From the NCBI GenBank assembly GCA_964613385.1, contig CAZTGZ010000003.1, forward strand, positions 80,933-144,932: 64,000 nt of DNA, in the 5' to 3' direction. How positions within the stretch are numbered: position 1 is the first letter of the stretch; every line of letters starts with the position of its first letter. Shown here one piece after another: positions 49,931-58,387 of this stretch. This stretch comes from CAZTGZ01 sp964613385 (GTDB lineage: Bacteria; Bacteroidota; Bacteroidia; NS11-12g; UBA9320). Under the pieces are notes generated by a model that was not told the origin of the DNA, did no database searches, and saw nothing but the letters and a program-made list of their open reading frames with translations. Made by a program: the position numbers and the translations under genes.

Positions 49931-51850
49931 ATGAGAATAAGTTTAAATCGTACATTTTGGATAGTTATGACGTTCATTGTATCCAACTGCAATTTGAATG
50001 CTCAATCCTGGGTAACCTGGGGAAATACGATTATCGGAGACAGTGTTTATTCGTTTCTTGGTAATTCTATAGATTTGAGCAAGGATGGCAAAGTGATGGC
50101 TATTCACGCCAAGGGACATTGGCTGAGCAGCCACGGTAAGGTATGTATGTATCATCGCGAAGGTTCGGGGTGGGTGCAAAAAGGGAATCCATTGTACGGT
50201 GACAGCATTGGTGATGAATTCGGTTATTCTATGAGTTTATCTGACGACGGAAGTATATTGGCAGTGGGTGCGTATCGCGGAGTGTTTGGATCAGGGCAGA
50301 CAAAAGTTTTTAAATGGACCGATAGCATTTGGATACAAATGGGGGAGGATATTGTGGGTGATGAAGGATGGTCAGGATATTCTGTCTCACTTAGTGGAGA
50401 TGGTTTAACATTGGCAATTGGGGCGCCTGGATTTATTAAAGATAGATGGAATTATGGCCAGGTGAAAGTTTTTGAATGGCGGGAAAATAAATGGCAATCC
50501 AAAGGGGAGGCCATCGTCGGAAACATTAAATCCGGCATGTTTGGTGATAAAGTAGCCTTGAGTCATGATGGCCAGACATTGGCCGTAGGCGCTTACCCGA
50601 GCAAAGAGGAAGAAAAGGGAAATTTCGGTCAGGTATTCGTATTCAAGTGGTTTGGAGTTTATTGGATTCCCAAAGGTTCTGTATTAAGTGGAAATTACCG
50701 CGATGAAGCTTTTGGCACTGATATAGGTATAGATTCAATAGGCGATGCACTTGTAATCGGTGCTCCAGCGTCTTTTAATTCAAGAGATTCTTTACAATAT
50801 GTTTTGGTTTACAAATGGGATGGTTGGGATTGGAGTCAATTAGGTCAGAAAATATATGGAGAATTTAAAGGTGGGGGATTTGGAAATACAGTTGCAATCA
50901 GTTCAAATGGAGAAACCATTGCAGTCGGTGTGGCATACGATAAAAGCCAAAATTTTAGCAGGATTTATCACCTCATTAATGGAAAATGGGTTGAAATCGG
51001 GAAAGGAATCCCACGAAATTCGACTCCGGGAGCAAGAGACCAAAATATTGATATTTCGGGTGATGGCAGTTATGTGGTTATTGGCAGTCCATATGCGAAT
51101 TATAATGGGCTATATTCAGGAGCGGTAAAATCGTATACCTTATGTACGTTTACTTATGCTGAAATTTATACAGAAGACACTTGTGATTTTATTTCTCCTT
51201 CGGGAAAGAGAATTGCCAACAATGGTACCTTTCGGGATACTCTGATGAACCATAAGGGTTGCGATAGCGTGATTACCATACACTTGAATTTGAAAAACAA
51301 GGAACTCATTGACTTGCAGCCTGAAAACAAAAGCGTACTTATTGGAGATACGGTTGTTTTTGTGACCAAAACTATGGAAGGAAATTATCAATGGCAAAAA
51401 GATACAGGTTCAGGATTTGAGAATATTGCCGACACCATGAATTATGCAGGTATGGACAGAGATACCTTGCGAGTCTTTGCGTATCAGAACTCTATAGAAT
51501 CAGTCCGCTATCGATGTATCGTCAGAAAAGGGGCATGTGCGGATACAAGTCGGGAAGTTTCAATAACCTTACTGCCTTCTTCCGAGTATTTTTCTCAAGA
51601 ATGGAGTGAAAGAATTATGCTTTTTCCAAACCCTGCGAATGAGAAATTGAATATAAAACTGGAAAAGACTGTTGACGATCCTATTAGCATTAAGGTTTTC
51701 AATAATATGGGTTCGGAATTATTGGATTTTACCTCAGGCCAATCATCAATTGATATAGCAACTTCCGGTTTTTCAAATGGAATGTATTTTATTCAGGTAG
51801 GGTTGAATAATGGGAAGTTATATAGGTTAAGATTTACTATCGCCCGTTAG
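49931..51850 (+). CDS. T9SS-sorted FG-GAP/propeller-like repeat protein
   Basis: A 639-residue secreted protein. The start at 49931 gives MRISLNRTFWIVMTFIVSNCNLNAQ as signal peptide; a TTG 24 bases upstream is the alternative. Residues 25-400 form about seven repeats of some 50-55 residues with cores like SLSDDGSILAVGAYRG, SLSGDGLTLAIGAPG, ALSHDGQTLAVGAYP and AISSNGETIAVGVAY, each followed by a GQVKVFEW-type strand: an integrin-alpha/FG-GAP-like beta-propeller. Two smaller beta domains follow (YTLCTFTYAEIYTEDTC; LQPENKSVLIGDTVVFV, Ig-like), then a type A T9SS sorting domain (IMLFPNPANEKLNIKL ... NGMYFIQVGLNNGKLYRLRFTIAR). It sits alone between two ATTAGAA repeat arrays. The function is unknown. 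Confidence 0.87.
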   Translation: MRISLNRTFWIVMTFIVSNCNLNAQSWVTWGNTIIGDSVYSFLGNSIDLSKDGKVMAIHAKGHWLSSHGKVCMYHREGSGWVQKGNPLYGDSIGDEFGYSMSLSDDGSILAVGAYRGVFGSGQTKVFKWTDSIWIQMGEDIVGDEGWSGYSVSLSGDGLTLAIGAPGFIKDRWNYGQVKVFEWRENKWQSKGEAIVGNIKSGMFGDKVALSHDGQTLAVGAYPSKEEEKGNFGQVFVFKWFGVYWIPKGSVLSGNYRDEAFGTDIGIDSIGDALVIGAPASFNSRDSLQYVLVYKWDGWDWSQLGQKIYGEFKGGGFGNTVAISSNGETIAVGVAYDKSQNFSRIYHLINGKWVEIGKGIPRNSTPGARDQNIDISGDGSYVVIGSPYANYNGLYSGAVKSYTLCTFTYAEIYTEDTCDFISPSGKRIANNGTFRDTLMNHKGCDSVITIHLNLKNKELIDLQPENKSVLIGDTVVFVTKTMEGNYQWQKDTGSGFENIADTMNYAGMDRDTLRVFAYQNSIESVRYRCIVRKGACADTSREVSITLLPSSEYFSQEWSERIMLFPNPANEKLNIKLEKTVDDPISIKVFNNMGSELLDFTSGQSSIDIATSGFSNGMYFIQVGLNNGKLYRLRFTIAR

Positions 51851-51852
51851 TG

Positions 51853-51887
51853 ATTAGAAATTAGAAATTAGACATTAGAAATTTGAA
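51853..51887. repeat. five copies of a degenerate 7-bp repeat (ATTAGAA family)
   Basis: Units read ATTAGAA, ATTAGAA, ATTAGAC, ATTAGAA and ATTTGAA, starting 2 bases after the stop codon of the preceding T9SS gene. The more degenerate units suggest an older array than those at 37131 and 49534. Confidence 0.88.
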
Positions 51888-51924
51888 TCAATTTCCTGAG
51901 TTGTTTCGGGGTGGGTTAGCAAAC

Positions 51925-52052
51925 CGGATGGAAGCGATAGCCCGCAAAGGACAAAGGCCAGGGCGGTGTGCAGGCGCAAGGCTGACGGCAGGAAGCCCTT
52001 GTGACCGCGACCCCGACCGGGCTTGGGGCTGCGGACTTTAGCGGACAGCCGG
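51925..52052. repeat. GC-rich structured intergenic block
   Basis: A sharply GC-rich island: 44 of the 60 bases 51961-52020 are G or C, far above its surroundings. Its ends carry similar direct phrases, AAGCGATAGCCCG (51932-51944) and TAGCGGACAGCCGG (52039-52052). Inside, AAGCCC can pair with GGGCTT and CCCC with GGGG. No reading frame looks like a protein. It could be a dispersed intergenic repeat or a structured RNA; it lies between convergent genes, directly after an ATTAGAA array. I have an impression that similar blocks occur between genes in other Bacteroidota but cannot check. Confidence 0.6.
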
Positions 52053-52115
52053 AATTTTTTGCCCTATTGTTTACCGAAAAATGGAAAGGAAGTTTTTAGG
52101 GATGTATCGATGGGT

Positions 52116-53279
52116 TTAATCCCAGGGTTTTTTGCCTTCGGATTCGGGTTCTCCGCCCCATGAGCCGGGTTTTTGCAGTTGTAGTCCGCCGGGTTCTTTT
52201 TTCTCGCTGAGGTTGAAATATTTCATGAAATCTTCTTTTTTATATGTGTCTATATTCCATGATTTTACAACTTTTCCGTTTTTGATGTGTAGGATGCGCG
52301 GGAAGCTTTCGCCTTCGAGCATGCGCTTGAATAAGGGGAAGTCTTCGGTGCGCCAATGCGGGCTTTTGCAACCGGCTTTGTTGAAGAAATAGTCTTGTTC
52401 GAACTCTTTGCCAAAGTTGAGCAAATATATTTTTGGAAGAGTTTGGCCGCTGAAGCCACACAAATCGTGAAAGGTTTCCTGACAATGTCCGCAGGTCATG
52501 CTGAAAAGACAAACGAGTTTCTCGCCTTTTTCGGGTTGAAGGGTGGTTCCATCGGACATTTTGCCGGCCAATTTGAGGACACTGAAGGTCTTGAGGTCTT
52601 TGCTATCTGCAGGTTTGGTTTCGGGCTGTGCTTTTTGTTTGGTTGTATCTTGGGCTTCGGGCGCCTGATTAGCATCATTAATGAGCGGGGATTCGGATAT
52701 TAGTGTATTGGTATCGGTTGATTCGGTGGTAGTGAGATTTTGCTCGATGGTGGGCATTTCGTACGTTTTTATGGTAAGCCACAGGGTCAATAAGGTGACG
52801 CCTCCGGTTATGATGGAGGTCCAAAGGCCGGGTAAAGGATCGTCTTCATACTTGGCCCAAACGAGGATGCATAAGAAAATGGCGACTACGTTTTTCAGGA
52901 TGCTCTCGAGGTTGTTCATTGGCAGGATGTCGCCGAAACAGCCGCAATTTCCTTCGATGAAGCCTTTGGGACTGGTGATTCCTTCGTAAAACAGGTGAAC
53001 GGTAAATAGGAGGAGCATTCCGAAAAGGGCGGGAATTATGATTTTTTTGAGCCACTTTTCCTGTAAAACGGCAACACCCAAAACCATTTCGGCAGAGATA
53101 AGGATTCGGCTCAGGATTTGGGTGAAATACATGCCACCGGGATTATCGTAATATTGGCTTCCCAGAAACAGTTCGGCCACCATGCTATCGAAAAAGGCCA
53201 TGGACAGCAACTTGCTGATGGCGGAGAATATGAACATGATGGCGATTAAAATTCGGCTGGAACGGATTAAATTTTTCAT
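52116..53279 (-). CDS. MauE/DoxX-like membrane protein fused to a thioredoxin-like domain
   Basis: A 387-residue protein. The N-terminal half has five membrane helices (about 8-27, 53-72, 80-98, 126-142 and 152-172) and the motif GNCGCFGD (cysteines 112 and 114) typical of the MauE/DoxX redox family. A linker rich in Thr, Pro and Gln (175-228) leads to a thioredoxin-like domain with active site MTCGHCQE (Cys263 and Cys266) and FPRILHIKNGKVV near 330. The start at 53279 (MKNLIRSSRILIAIMF) opens the first helix. It probably passes reducing power or oxidant across the membrane to periplasmic thiols. It is divergent from a TlpA-like lipoprotein gene 101 bases away. Confidence 0.82.
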   Translation of the reverse strand: MKNLIRSSRILIAIMFIFSAISKLLSMAFFDSMVAELFLGSQYYDNPGGMYFTQILSRILISAEMVLGVAVLQEKWLKKIIIPALFGMLLLFTVHLFYEGITSPKGFIEGNCGCFGDILPMNNLESILKNVVAIFLCILVWAKYEDDPLPGLWTSIITGGVTLLTLWLTIKTYEMPTIEQNLTTTESTDTNTLISESPLINDANQAPEAQDTTKQKAQPETKPADSKDLKTFSVLKLAGKMSDGTTLQPEKGEKLVCLFSMTCGHCQETFHDLCGFSGQTLPKIYLLNFGKEFEQDYFFNKAGCKSPHWRTEDFPLFKRMLEGESFPRILHIKNGKVVKSWNIDTYKKEDFMKYFNLSEKKEPGGLQLQKPGSWGGEPESEGKKPWD

Positions 53280-53358
53280 ATAGGAATGATAGTTTGCCTC
53301 AATTATTATTCCACAAATATGATGATTCCCACTCAACCCAAAAAGGCACAATATTTGT

Positions 53359-53366
53359 TATCTTTG
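53359..53366 (+). promoter_or_regulatory. candidate -7 element of the TlpA-like gene
   Basis: TATCTTTG fits TAnnTTTG, 14 bases before the ATG at 53381, in the short divergent intergenic region. Confidence 0.5.
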
Positions 53367-53380
53367 CACAAATCGTATTT

Positions 53381-54520
53381 ATGACATTATTTTCAAAATT
53401 GAGTACAGGTGCAGGAATTTTGGCTGCCGGGCTGGCCATGTTTATGTCTTGCGGGAATAAGCAAGTCTCTCACGATCAGGAGTTTGAATTGAAGGGTGAG
53501 GTTACCGGCGGGTCTAATGTACTGGTGGTACTTCATGAAGTTACTCCGAGCAAACTGGTATTTATTGATAGCGTTCGTACCGATGCACAGGGTAAGTTCA
53601 GCTTTAAGGGAAATGTACCGGAAGCGACAGTGGGTTATTTAACTTTCAATACGACTACCCCTCCTGGCGTGCCGGTTGTATTGGAAAACAAAGCGAAAAT
53701 TAAAGGACAATTTAAGCTGGGCGAGTTCATTCAATCGACTATTAAAGGTGACAAGAATAATGAGCAGTTGTCAGAATTGTACCAGGTTTATATGGGTCAC
53801 AATAAGGTGATGGTTGAATTTAACCAGGGCTTAAGTGGGTTAGATCCAAATACGGTGAGCGATTCGATGCGCCAGGTGATTTCGGGTCAGTATGAAGCCA
53901 TGCAGAAGAAAATGTTTAATGATGTGCAGGCCTTTATACGCAGTCATGATGCGAGTTTGGCAACCTATTTTGCCGCTACCTATTTATTGCAGGAGCCTCC
54001 GGTGAGCATTTTGGAAGAGGCCGCCGAAAAAATGAAGGGCAGCATTCCAAACTCTAAATATACGGCTGAGCTGGAATCGAAAGTGGCAATGATTAAGCCG
54101 TTGGATATTGGCAGTCGAGCTCCGGATATCAATCTGACTGCTCCTGACGGGAAAACCGTAAAGTTGTCATCGTTGAAAGGCAAGGTGGTGATGATAGATT
54201 TCTGGGCAAGCTGGTGCAGACCGTGCAGAATGGAAAATCCTGCAGTGGTTGCTATATACAATAAATATAAAGCCAAAGGATTTGAGATATACGGCGTTTC
54301 GCTGGATACCGATAAAGCCAAGTGGCAGGCAGCCATTGCTCAGGACGGGCTCACCTGGTACCATGTGAGCGATTTGCAGGGATGGAGTTCATCTGCCGCT
54401 CAATTGTATAAGGTGAATTCAATACCTTTTACGGTTCTGCTCGACAAGGAAGGCCGTATTTTGGACAAGGGATTGAGATCGCATCAATTGGAAGCTAAAC
54501 TTGCTGAAATACTGAATTAA
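53381..54520 (+). CDS. TlpA/ResA-type thioredoxin lipoprotein with DUF4369-like domain
   Basis: A 379-residue protein. The start at 53381 gives MTLFSKLSTGAGILAAGLAMFMSC with lipobox FMSC. Residues 30-135 form a beta-rich domain (FELKGEVTGGSNVLVVLHEV ... VLENKAKIKGQF) like DUF4369 of Bacteroidota thiol-disulfide reductases. A helical region follows (140-240), then an AhpC/TlpA thioredoxin domain (from about 240) with the active site WASWCRPCRMENP near residue 274-286 and the cis-proline NSIPFTVLLDKEG. Expected role: reduction of periplasmic disulfides. It is divergent from the MauE/DoxX-thioredoxin gene, a plausible electron partner. Confidence 0.9.
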   Translation: MTLFSKLSTGAGILAAGLAMFMSCGNKQVSHDQEFELKGEVTGGSNVLVVLHEVTPSKLVFIDSVRTDAQGKFSFKGNVPEATVGYLTFNTTTPPGVPVVLENKAKIKGQFKLGEFIQSTIKGDKNNEQLSELYQVYMGHNKVMVEFNQGLSGLDPNTVSDSMRQVISGQYEAMQKKMFNDVQAFIRSHDASLATYFAATYLLQEPPVSILEEAAEKMKGSIPNSKYTAELESKVAMIKPLDIGSRAPDINLTAPDGKTVKLSSLKGKVVMIDFWASWCRPCRMENPAVVAIYNKYKAKGFEIYGVSLDTDKAKWQAAIAQDGLTWYHVSDLQGWSSSAAQLYKVNSIPFTVLLDKEGRILDKGLRSHQLEAKLAEILN

Positions 54521-54589
54521 CTGAAACTTAATATAGGGATAACCTGTCCCATGATTATGATGCGTAGGTTGCGCAAAAATTAAGAAAAG

Positions 54590-55264
54590 ATGAGTAGCAA
54601 GATTCTCATTGTAGATGACGAACCGGATATACTCGAGTTTATTCAATACAATCTGCAGAAGGAGGGTTTTGTTACCGAGACTGCCGCAGATGGACTGGAA
54701 GCCTTAAAAAAGGTTGACATATTTAAACCGGATCTGATCTTGCTGGATGTGATGATGCCCAAAATGGATGGCATCGAGGTATGCAGAATCCTAAAATCAG
54801 ACCCTTCCAAAGAAATGTTTATTATGTTTCTGACCGCCCGCGATGAGGAATATTCGGAGTTGGCCGGATTTGAGGCGGGAGCTGATGATTATGTGGCCAA
54901 GCCTTTGAAACCGAGGGTTTTGCTGAGCAGAATCAAGGCTGTATTAAAACGCAAGAATCCCGGGGAACACAGTGGTACTGTAATCAATCTGAAAGATATT
55001 ACCATAGATCGGTCTACCTATCAGGTATTTGTTGCCGAGCAGGAATTTGCTTTACCGAAAAAGGAGTTTGAATTGCTCTTTTTATTGGCCAGCAAACCCG
55101 GAAAGGTATTTACCCGTGAGAGCATTCTAAGTGAAGTTTGGGGCGACGATGTTTTGGTTGTTGACAGAACCATAGACGTTCATATTCGTAAGATTCGCGA
55201 AAAAATCGGCGAAGACCGCATCAAAACGATTAAAGGTGTAGGATACAGGTTTGAGGAAGCCTGA
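54590..55264 (+). CDS. OmpR/PhoB-family response regulator
   Basis: A 224-residue regulator. The receiver domain has the acidic pair VDDEPD, the phosphoacceptor aspartate in LILLDVMMPKMDGIEV, and the lysine in DDYVAKPLKPRVLL. The C-terminal winged helix (about 130-224) shows LPKKEFELLFLLASKPGKVFTRESILSEVWG and RTIDVHIRKIREKIGEDRIKTIKGVGYRF, the PhoB type. The sensor kinase gene follows after 22 bases. The regulon is unknown; in many bacteria this pairing (PhoP/PhoR-like) controls phosphate starvation. Confidence 0.93.
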   Translation: MSSKILIVDDEPDILEFIQYNLQKEGFVTETAADGLEALKKVDIFKPDLILLDVMMPKMDGIEVCRILKSDPSKEMFIMFLTARDEEYSELAGFEAGADDYVAKPLKPRVLLSRIKAVLKRKNPGEHSGTVINLKDITIDRSTYQVFVAEQEFALPKKEFELLFLLASKPGKVFTRESILSEVWGDDVLVVDRTIDVHIRKIREKIGEDRIKTIKGVGYRFEEA

Positions 55265-55286
55265 AATTCGTACCTTTATTCCCTGA

Positions 55287-56321
55287 ATGAAAAAAAATCC
55301 GAAACCCGGGTATATCGCTTTCGTATCGGCCTTGTTGGTGGCTGTACTGGTTTATAGTACATCGTGGTTTTTATCCGTAGATTGGTGGGTGAGTGGCATA
55401 CTGGCCATCCTTTCGTTTTCAGGGGCTTTTCTGATATTTTATTACTTGTTGGTTCGCTTCATTTATCGGAAGATCAAGCTGATTTATAAGACCATCCACA
55501 ATCAAAAGCTGCATAAATACAGTTCTCCTCCGGGGGTTAGGCCCATGTCATCTGATCCCATTGGTGAAGTACAAGAGGAAGTGATGAGTTGGGCAAAAGA
55601 CAATCTGGCCGAAATAGAACAGTTAAAAAAGCAAGAGACCTATCGAAGGGAGTTTTTGGGTAATGTATCCCATGAACTCAAGACACCAATTTTTAACATT
55701 CAAGGATATCTGCATACCTTATTGGATGGGGCATTACATGATGAGAGCGTAAGAGAAAAGTTTCTTGAAAAAGCGAGCAATAACGTAGACCGACTGGCGG
55801 AATTGGTAGAAGACCTAACGGCCATAGCCCATCTTGAAAGCGGTGAATTGACATTGCAATTCGAGCGTTTTGATATCCATGCGCTCACCCGTGAAGTTTT
55901 TGACAATCTGGAACTGAAAGCCAGAGGGCGTAAAATTTTCCTTGGATTTAAGGAAGGATGCAACCGCCCATTTTGGGTGAAAGCTGATAAGGCAAGGATT
56001 CGACAAGTACTGACCAATCTTGTGGTGAATGCCATTAAGTATGGAAGAGAAAACGGATCGGTAATGACAGGATTTTATGATATGGACAAGTTGCTGTTGA
56101 TTGAAATCAGTGATGATGGCGAAGGCATTGAGGAAAAGCATCTTCCCAGGTTATTTGAAAGGTTTTACCGGGTTGACAAAAGCAGAAGTCGCGAAGCCGG
56201 GGGCACAGGATTGGGTTTGTCTATTGTAAAGCATATTATAGAAGCTCACGAGCAAGTGATCAATGTGAGATCAGCCGTTGGCATCGGTACTACCTTTGGA
56301 TTTACCCTGAAGCAGGGTTGA
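55287..56321 (+). CDS. PhoR-like sensor histidine kinase
   Basis: A 344-residue kinase with two membrane helices (about 8-28 and 32-54) and a very short extracytoplasmic loop. The H-box is FLGNVSHELKTPIFNIQGYL, the N-box QVLTNLVVNAIKYGREN, the G1/F-boxes ISDDGEGIEEKHLPRLFERFYRVD and the G2 box GGTGLGLSIVKHI. There is no PAS or HAMP domain to speak of. It pairs with the response regulator just upstream. The small loop suggests it senses through the membrane or a partner rather than a soluble ligand. Confidence 0.93.
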   Translation: MKKNPKPGYIAFVSALLVAVLVYSTSWFLSVDWWVSGILAILSFSGAFLIFYYLLVRFIYRKIKLIYKTIHNQKLHKYSSPPGVRPMSSDPIGEVQEEVMSWAKDNLAEIEQLKKQETYRREFLGNVSHELKTPIFNIQGYLHTLLDGALHDESVREKFLEKASNNVDRLAELVEDLTAIAHLESGELTLQFERFDIHALTREVFDNLELKARGRKIFLGFKEGCNRPFWVKADKARIRQVLTNLVVNAIKYGRENGSVMTGFYDMDKLLLIEISDDGEGIEEKHLPRLFERFYRVDKSRSREAGGTGLGLSIVKHIIEAHEQVINVRSAVGIGTTFGFTLKQG

Positions 56322-56342
56322 CGCTGACAAAACCGGTTTGTA

Positions 56343-56942
56343 TTAGTCGATGAGTGCGTCTGTTTGGATGAATTTGAGCAGTTCTTCGCGACCCTCGCCT
56401 GTGTTGGCGGATGTAAGAAAAAAGTCGGGAATTTCTTCGTACCCACTGTTCCGGAATGCTTCAAAAAAAGCGTTGAGATTCTTTTCTCTTTCACCGGCTT
56501 TCATTTTTTCGCATTTGGTAAACGCCAGAAAGAAAGGAAGATCATGTTCGCCACACCAGAAAAGGAATTCCAGATCGATGGCTTGTGGTGGAATACGGCT
56601 ATCTATCAACACACAAAGTGCTTTTAGGGTAGCGTGTCCGATCAGATAATCTTCAATAAGTTTTTTAAATACATCTCTTTCCTTTTTGCTGACCTTAGCG
56701 TATCCGTACCCCGGCAAATCGGTTAATACCCAATGCTCGTTGATTAAAAACCGATTGGCAACTCTGGTTTTTCCCGGAGTAGAACTGGTATGTGCCAGGG
56801 CTTTTTGCTGACAAAGCATATTGATCAGGGAACTTTTACCTACATTGCTTCGGCCGATGAAGGCAACTTCAGGCCTTGGGTCAGATTTTACCGACTCAGC
56901 AGAAGTATAGGAACCAATGAATTTTGCGCTTTTGATGAACAA
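56343..56942 (-). CDS. engB: ribosome biogenesis GTPase EngB/YsxC
   Basis: A 199-residue TRAFAC GTPase. G1 is GRSNVGKSSLI, G3 is TDLPGYGYA, and the specificity motif is TKCEKM. Switch I threonine lies in SSTPGKTR. EngB helps assemble the 50S subunit. I choose the TTG at 56942, giving (M)FIKSAKFIGSY, the usual family N-terminus; a TTG 24 bases further upstream would lie in the promoter -7 element. It is divergent from ubiE and ends 21 bases from the stop of the kinase gene. Confidence 0.9.
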   Translation of the reverse strand: MFIKSAKFIGSYTSAESVKSDPRPEVAFIGRSNVGKSSLINMLCQQKALAHTSSTPGKTRVANRFLINEHWVLTDLPGYGYAKVSKKERDVFKKLIEDYLIGHATLKALCVLIDSRIPPQAIDLEFLFWCGEHDLPFFLAFTKCEKMKAGEREKNLNAFFEAFRNSGYEEIPDFFLTSANTGEGREELLKFIQTDALID

Positions 56943-56963
56943 GATGGATATTTGCAGAAAGTA

Positions 56964-56994
56964 CAAAGGTAGGCATTACCTTTCTGATTACAAT
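56964..56994 (-). promoter_or_regulatory. engB promoter
   Basis: On the minus strand ATTG (56991-56994) and TACCTTTG (56964-56971) are 19 bases apart, matching the Bacteroidota TTTG/TAnnTTTG promoter in spacing and nearly in sequence. It overlaps the upstream TTG, supporting the start at 56942. Confidence 0.65.
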
Positions 56995-56996
56995 TT

Positions 56997-57722
56997 ATGG
57001 CAGTACAGGTAGTTCCAGATCCATCGTCGAGCTTGGGCAAAAAAGAACAAGTCAGGGAGATGTTTGACGATATCTCCGGGAAATATGATTTTCTCAATCG
57101 TTTTTTGTCATTGGGCATTGACAGAAGCTGGAGGAAAAAGGCGATAGACAGTTTAAAGGCGCATGAGCCTAAGAAGATTCTCGATGTGGCCACCGGCACT
57201 GCCGATTTGGCCATAGAAGCCTTGCGACTGAATCCTGAACGTGTTACCGGGGTTGATATTTCATCGGGCATGTTGGATGTTGGGCGAAAAAAACTCCAAC
57301 ACAGAAACATCGAACGCATTGACCTTTTGGTGGCTGACAGTGAACATCTTCCCTTTGAAGATCAGAGCTATGATGCCGCTACTGTGGCATTTGGCGTGAG
57401 AAATTTTGAAAATCTGAACGCAGGACTCATGGAAATGCGCAGGGTGTTGAAACCGGGATCCCCACTGGCGGTACTGGAATTTTCCAAGCCATCCGTTTTT
57501 CCGGTGAAACAACTATTTCAATTGTATTTCAAATTCATTTTACCGGTTACAGGTAAAATCTTCAGCAAGCACCAAAGCGCCTATAGTTATCTTCCGGAGT
57601 CTGTAAAGCACTTTCCGGAAGGCAAGGATTTTGAGCGTGTTTTGGCAGAATGCGGATATCAAAACATTCAATCCAAACGTTTAACTTTCGGAATATGCAC
57701 CCTCTACACCGCTTTGGCCTGA
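56997..57722 (+). CDS. ubiE: demethylmenaquinone methyltransferase
   Basis: A 241-residue SAM-dependent methyltransferase. The UbiE/MenG family signatures are present: MFDDISGKYDFLNRFLSLGIDRSWRKKAI, the SAM motif I ILDVATGTADLAIEAL, YDAATVAFGVRNFENL and VLEFSKPSVFPVKQLFQLYFKFILP. It carries out the last step of menaquinone synthesis, the quinone used by the NQR complex also encoded in this window. Its end overlaps the start of porT by 28 bases, a gene order I know from other Bacteroidota. Confidence 0.94.
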   Translation: MAVQVVPDPSSSLGKKEQVREMFDDISGKYDFLNRFLSLGIDRSWRKKAIDSLKAHEPKKILDVATGTADLAIEALRLNPERVTGVDISSGMLDVGRKKLQHRNIERIDLLVADSEHLPFEDQSYDAATVAFGVRNFENLNAGLMEMRRVLKPGSPLAVLEFSKPSVFPVKQLFQLYFKFILPVTGKIFSKHQSAYSYLPESVKHFPEGKDFERVLAECGYQNIQSKRLTFGICTLYTALA

Positions 57723-58387
57723 TATTTTCTGTGATTTTGTTGCTCTCCGAAAATATTTCGGCTCAGGAGCGCACACCGTTGTACGATCTGCAGAAAATAC
57801 ACTTCGGATTTGCCATCATCGGCAACAATGCTCGGCTCAAATACAGCACCAGTGCAGATTATCTCAATATGGATACCATTCGAGGGGTTGAAGGGATTTC
57901 GTTCCCCGGCTTTGGAGTGGGCGGGATAATGAACATACGGGTAGCTGAATATTGGGATATGAGAACCCAACTGAACATTACTTTCGCTCAGAGAAATCTG
58001 AATTATACCTTTAAGAATGGGGATGAGAAGCTTGTAAAAATTGAATCCACCTATCTCGAAGTGCCGGTGGTGATGAAATACAAATCAAAACGTCACCGGA
58101 ATACTCGTTTTTATGCGATCAGCGGATTGACGTATCGCTATGATTTTGCATCGGATATTGACACGGAAAGGAGCAATACCAAAGCCATAGTGGCAATAAA
58201 ACCCAATACATTTAGCTATGATATCGGGTGCGGATTGGATTTTTACTTTGAGTATTTCAAGTTTTCACCTGAGGTTAAGGTGAGCAATGGTCTGACCAAC
58301 GCCCTGGTAAAAGATCCATATTTTTATTCCTCGGCATTGCATCAGGTAAGACCTAATATGGTGCAATTCAGTTTGCTCTTCGAATAA
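57695..58387 (+). CDS. porT: PorT family type IX secretion/outer membrane protein
   Basis: A 230-residue protein. The start at 57695 (MHPLHRFGLIFSVILLLSENISAQ) gives a signal peptide and lies within the end of ubiE. The mature part is an eight-strand-like barrel: KIHFGFAIIGNNARLKY, FGVGGIMNIRVAEYWDMRTQLNI, STYLEVPVVMKYKSK, RFYAISGLTYRYDF and KFSPEVKVSNGLTNAL, the PorT/SprT pattern. PorT is needed for T9SS function, which fits the four T9SS substrates in the window. Position after ubiE supports the call. Its stop shares one base with the tgt start (TAATG). Confidence 0.85.
   Translation: MHPLHRFGLIFSVILLLSENISAQERTPLYDLQKIHFGFAIIGNNARLKYSTSADYLNMDTIRGVEGISFPGFGVGGIMNIRVAEYWDMRTQLNITFAQRNLNYTFKNGDEKLVKIESTYLEVPVVMKYKSKRHRNTRFYAISGLTYRYDFASDIDTERSNTKAIVAIKPNTFSYDIGCGLDFYFEYFKFSPEVKVSNGLTNALVKDPYFYSSALHQVRPNMVQFSLLFE

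Noticed and set aside
56328..56345. AAACCGGTTT palindrome between the kinase gene and engB as a terminator
   Set aside because: The palindrome has no loop of usable size and is not followed by a T-run on either strand.
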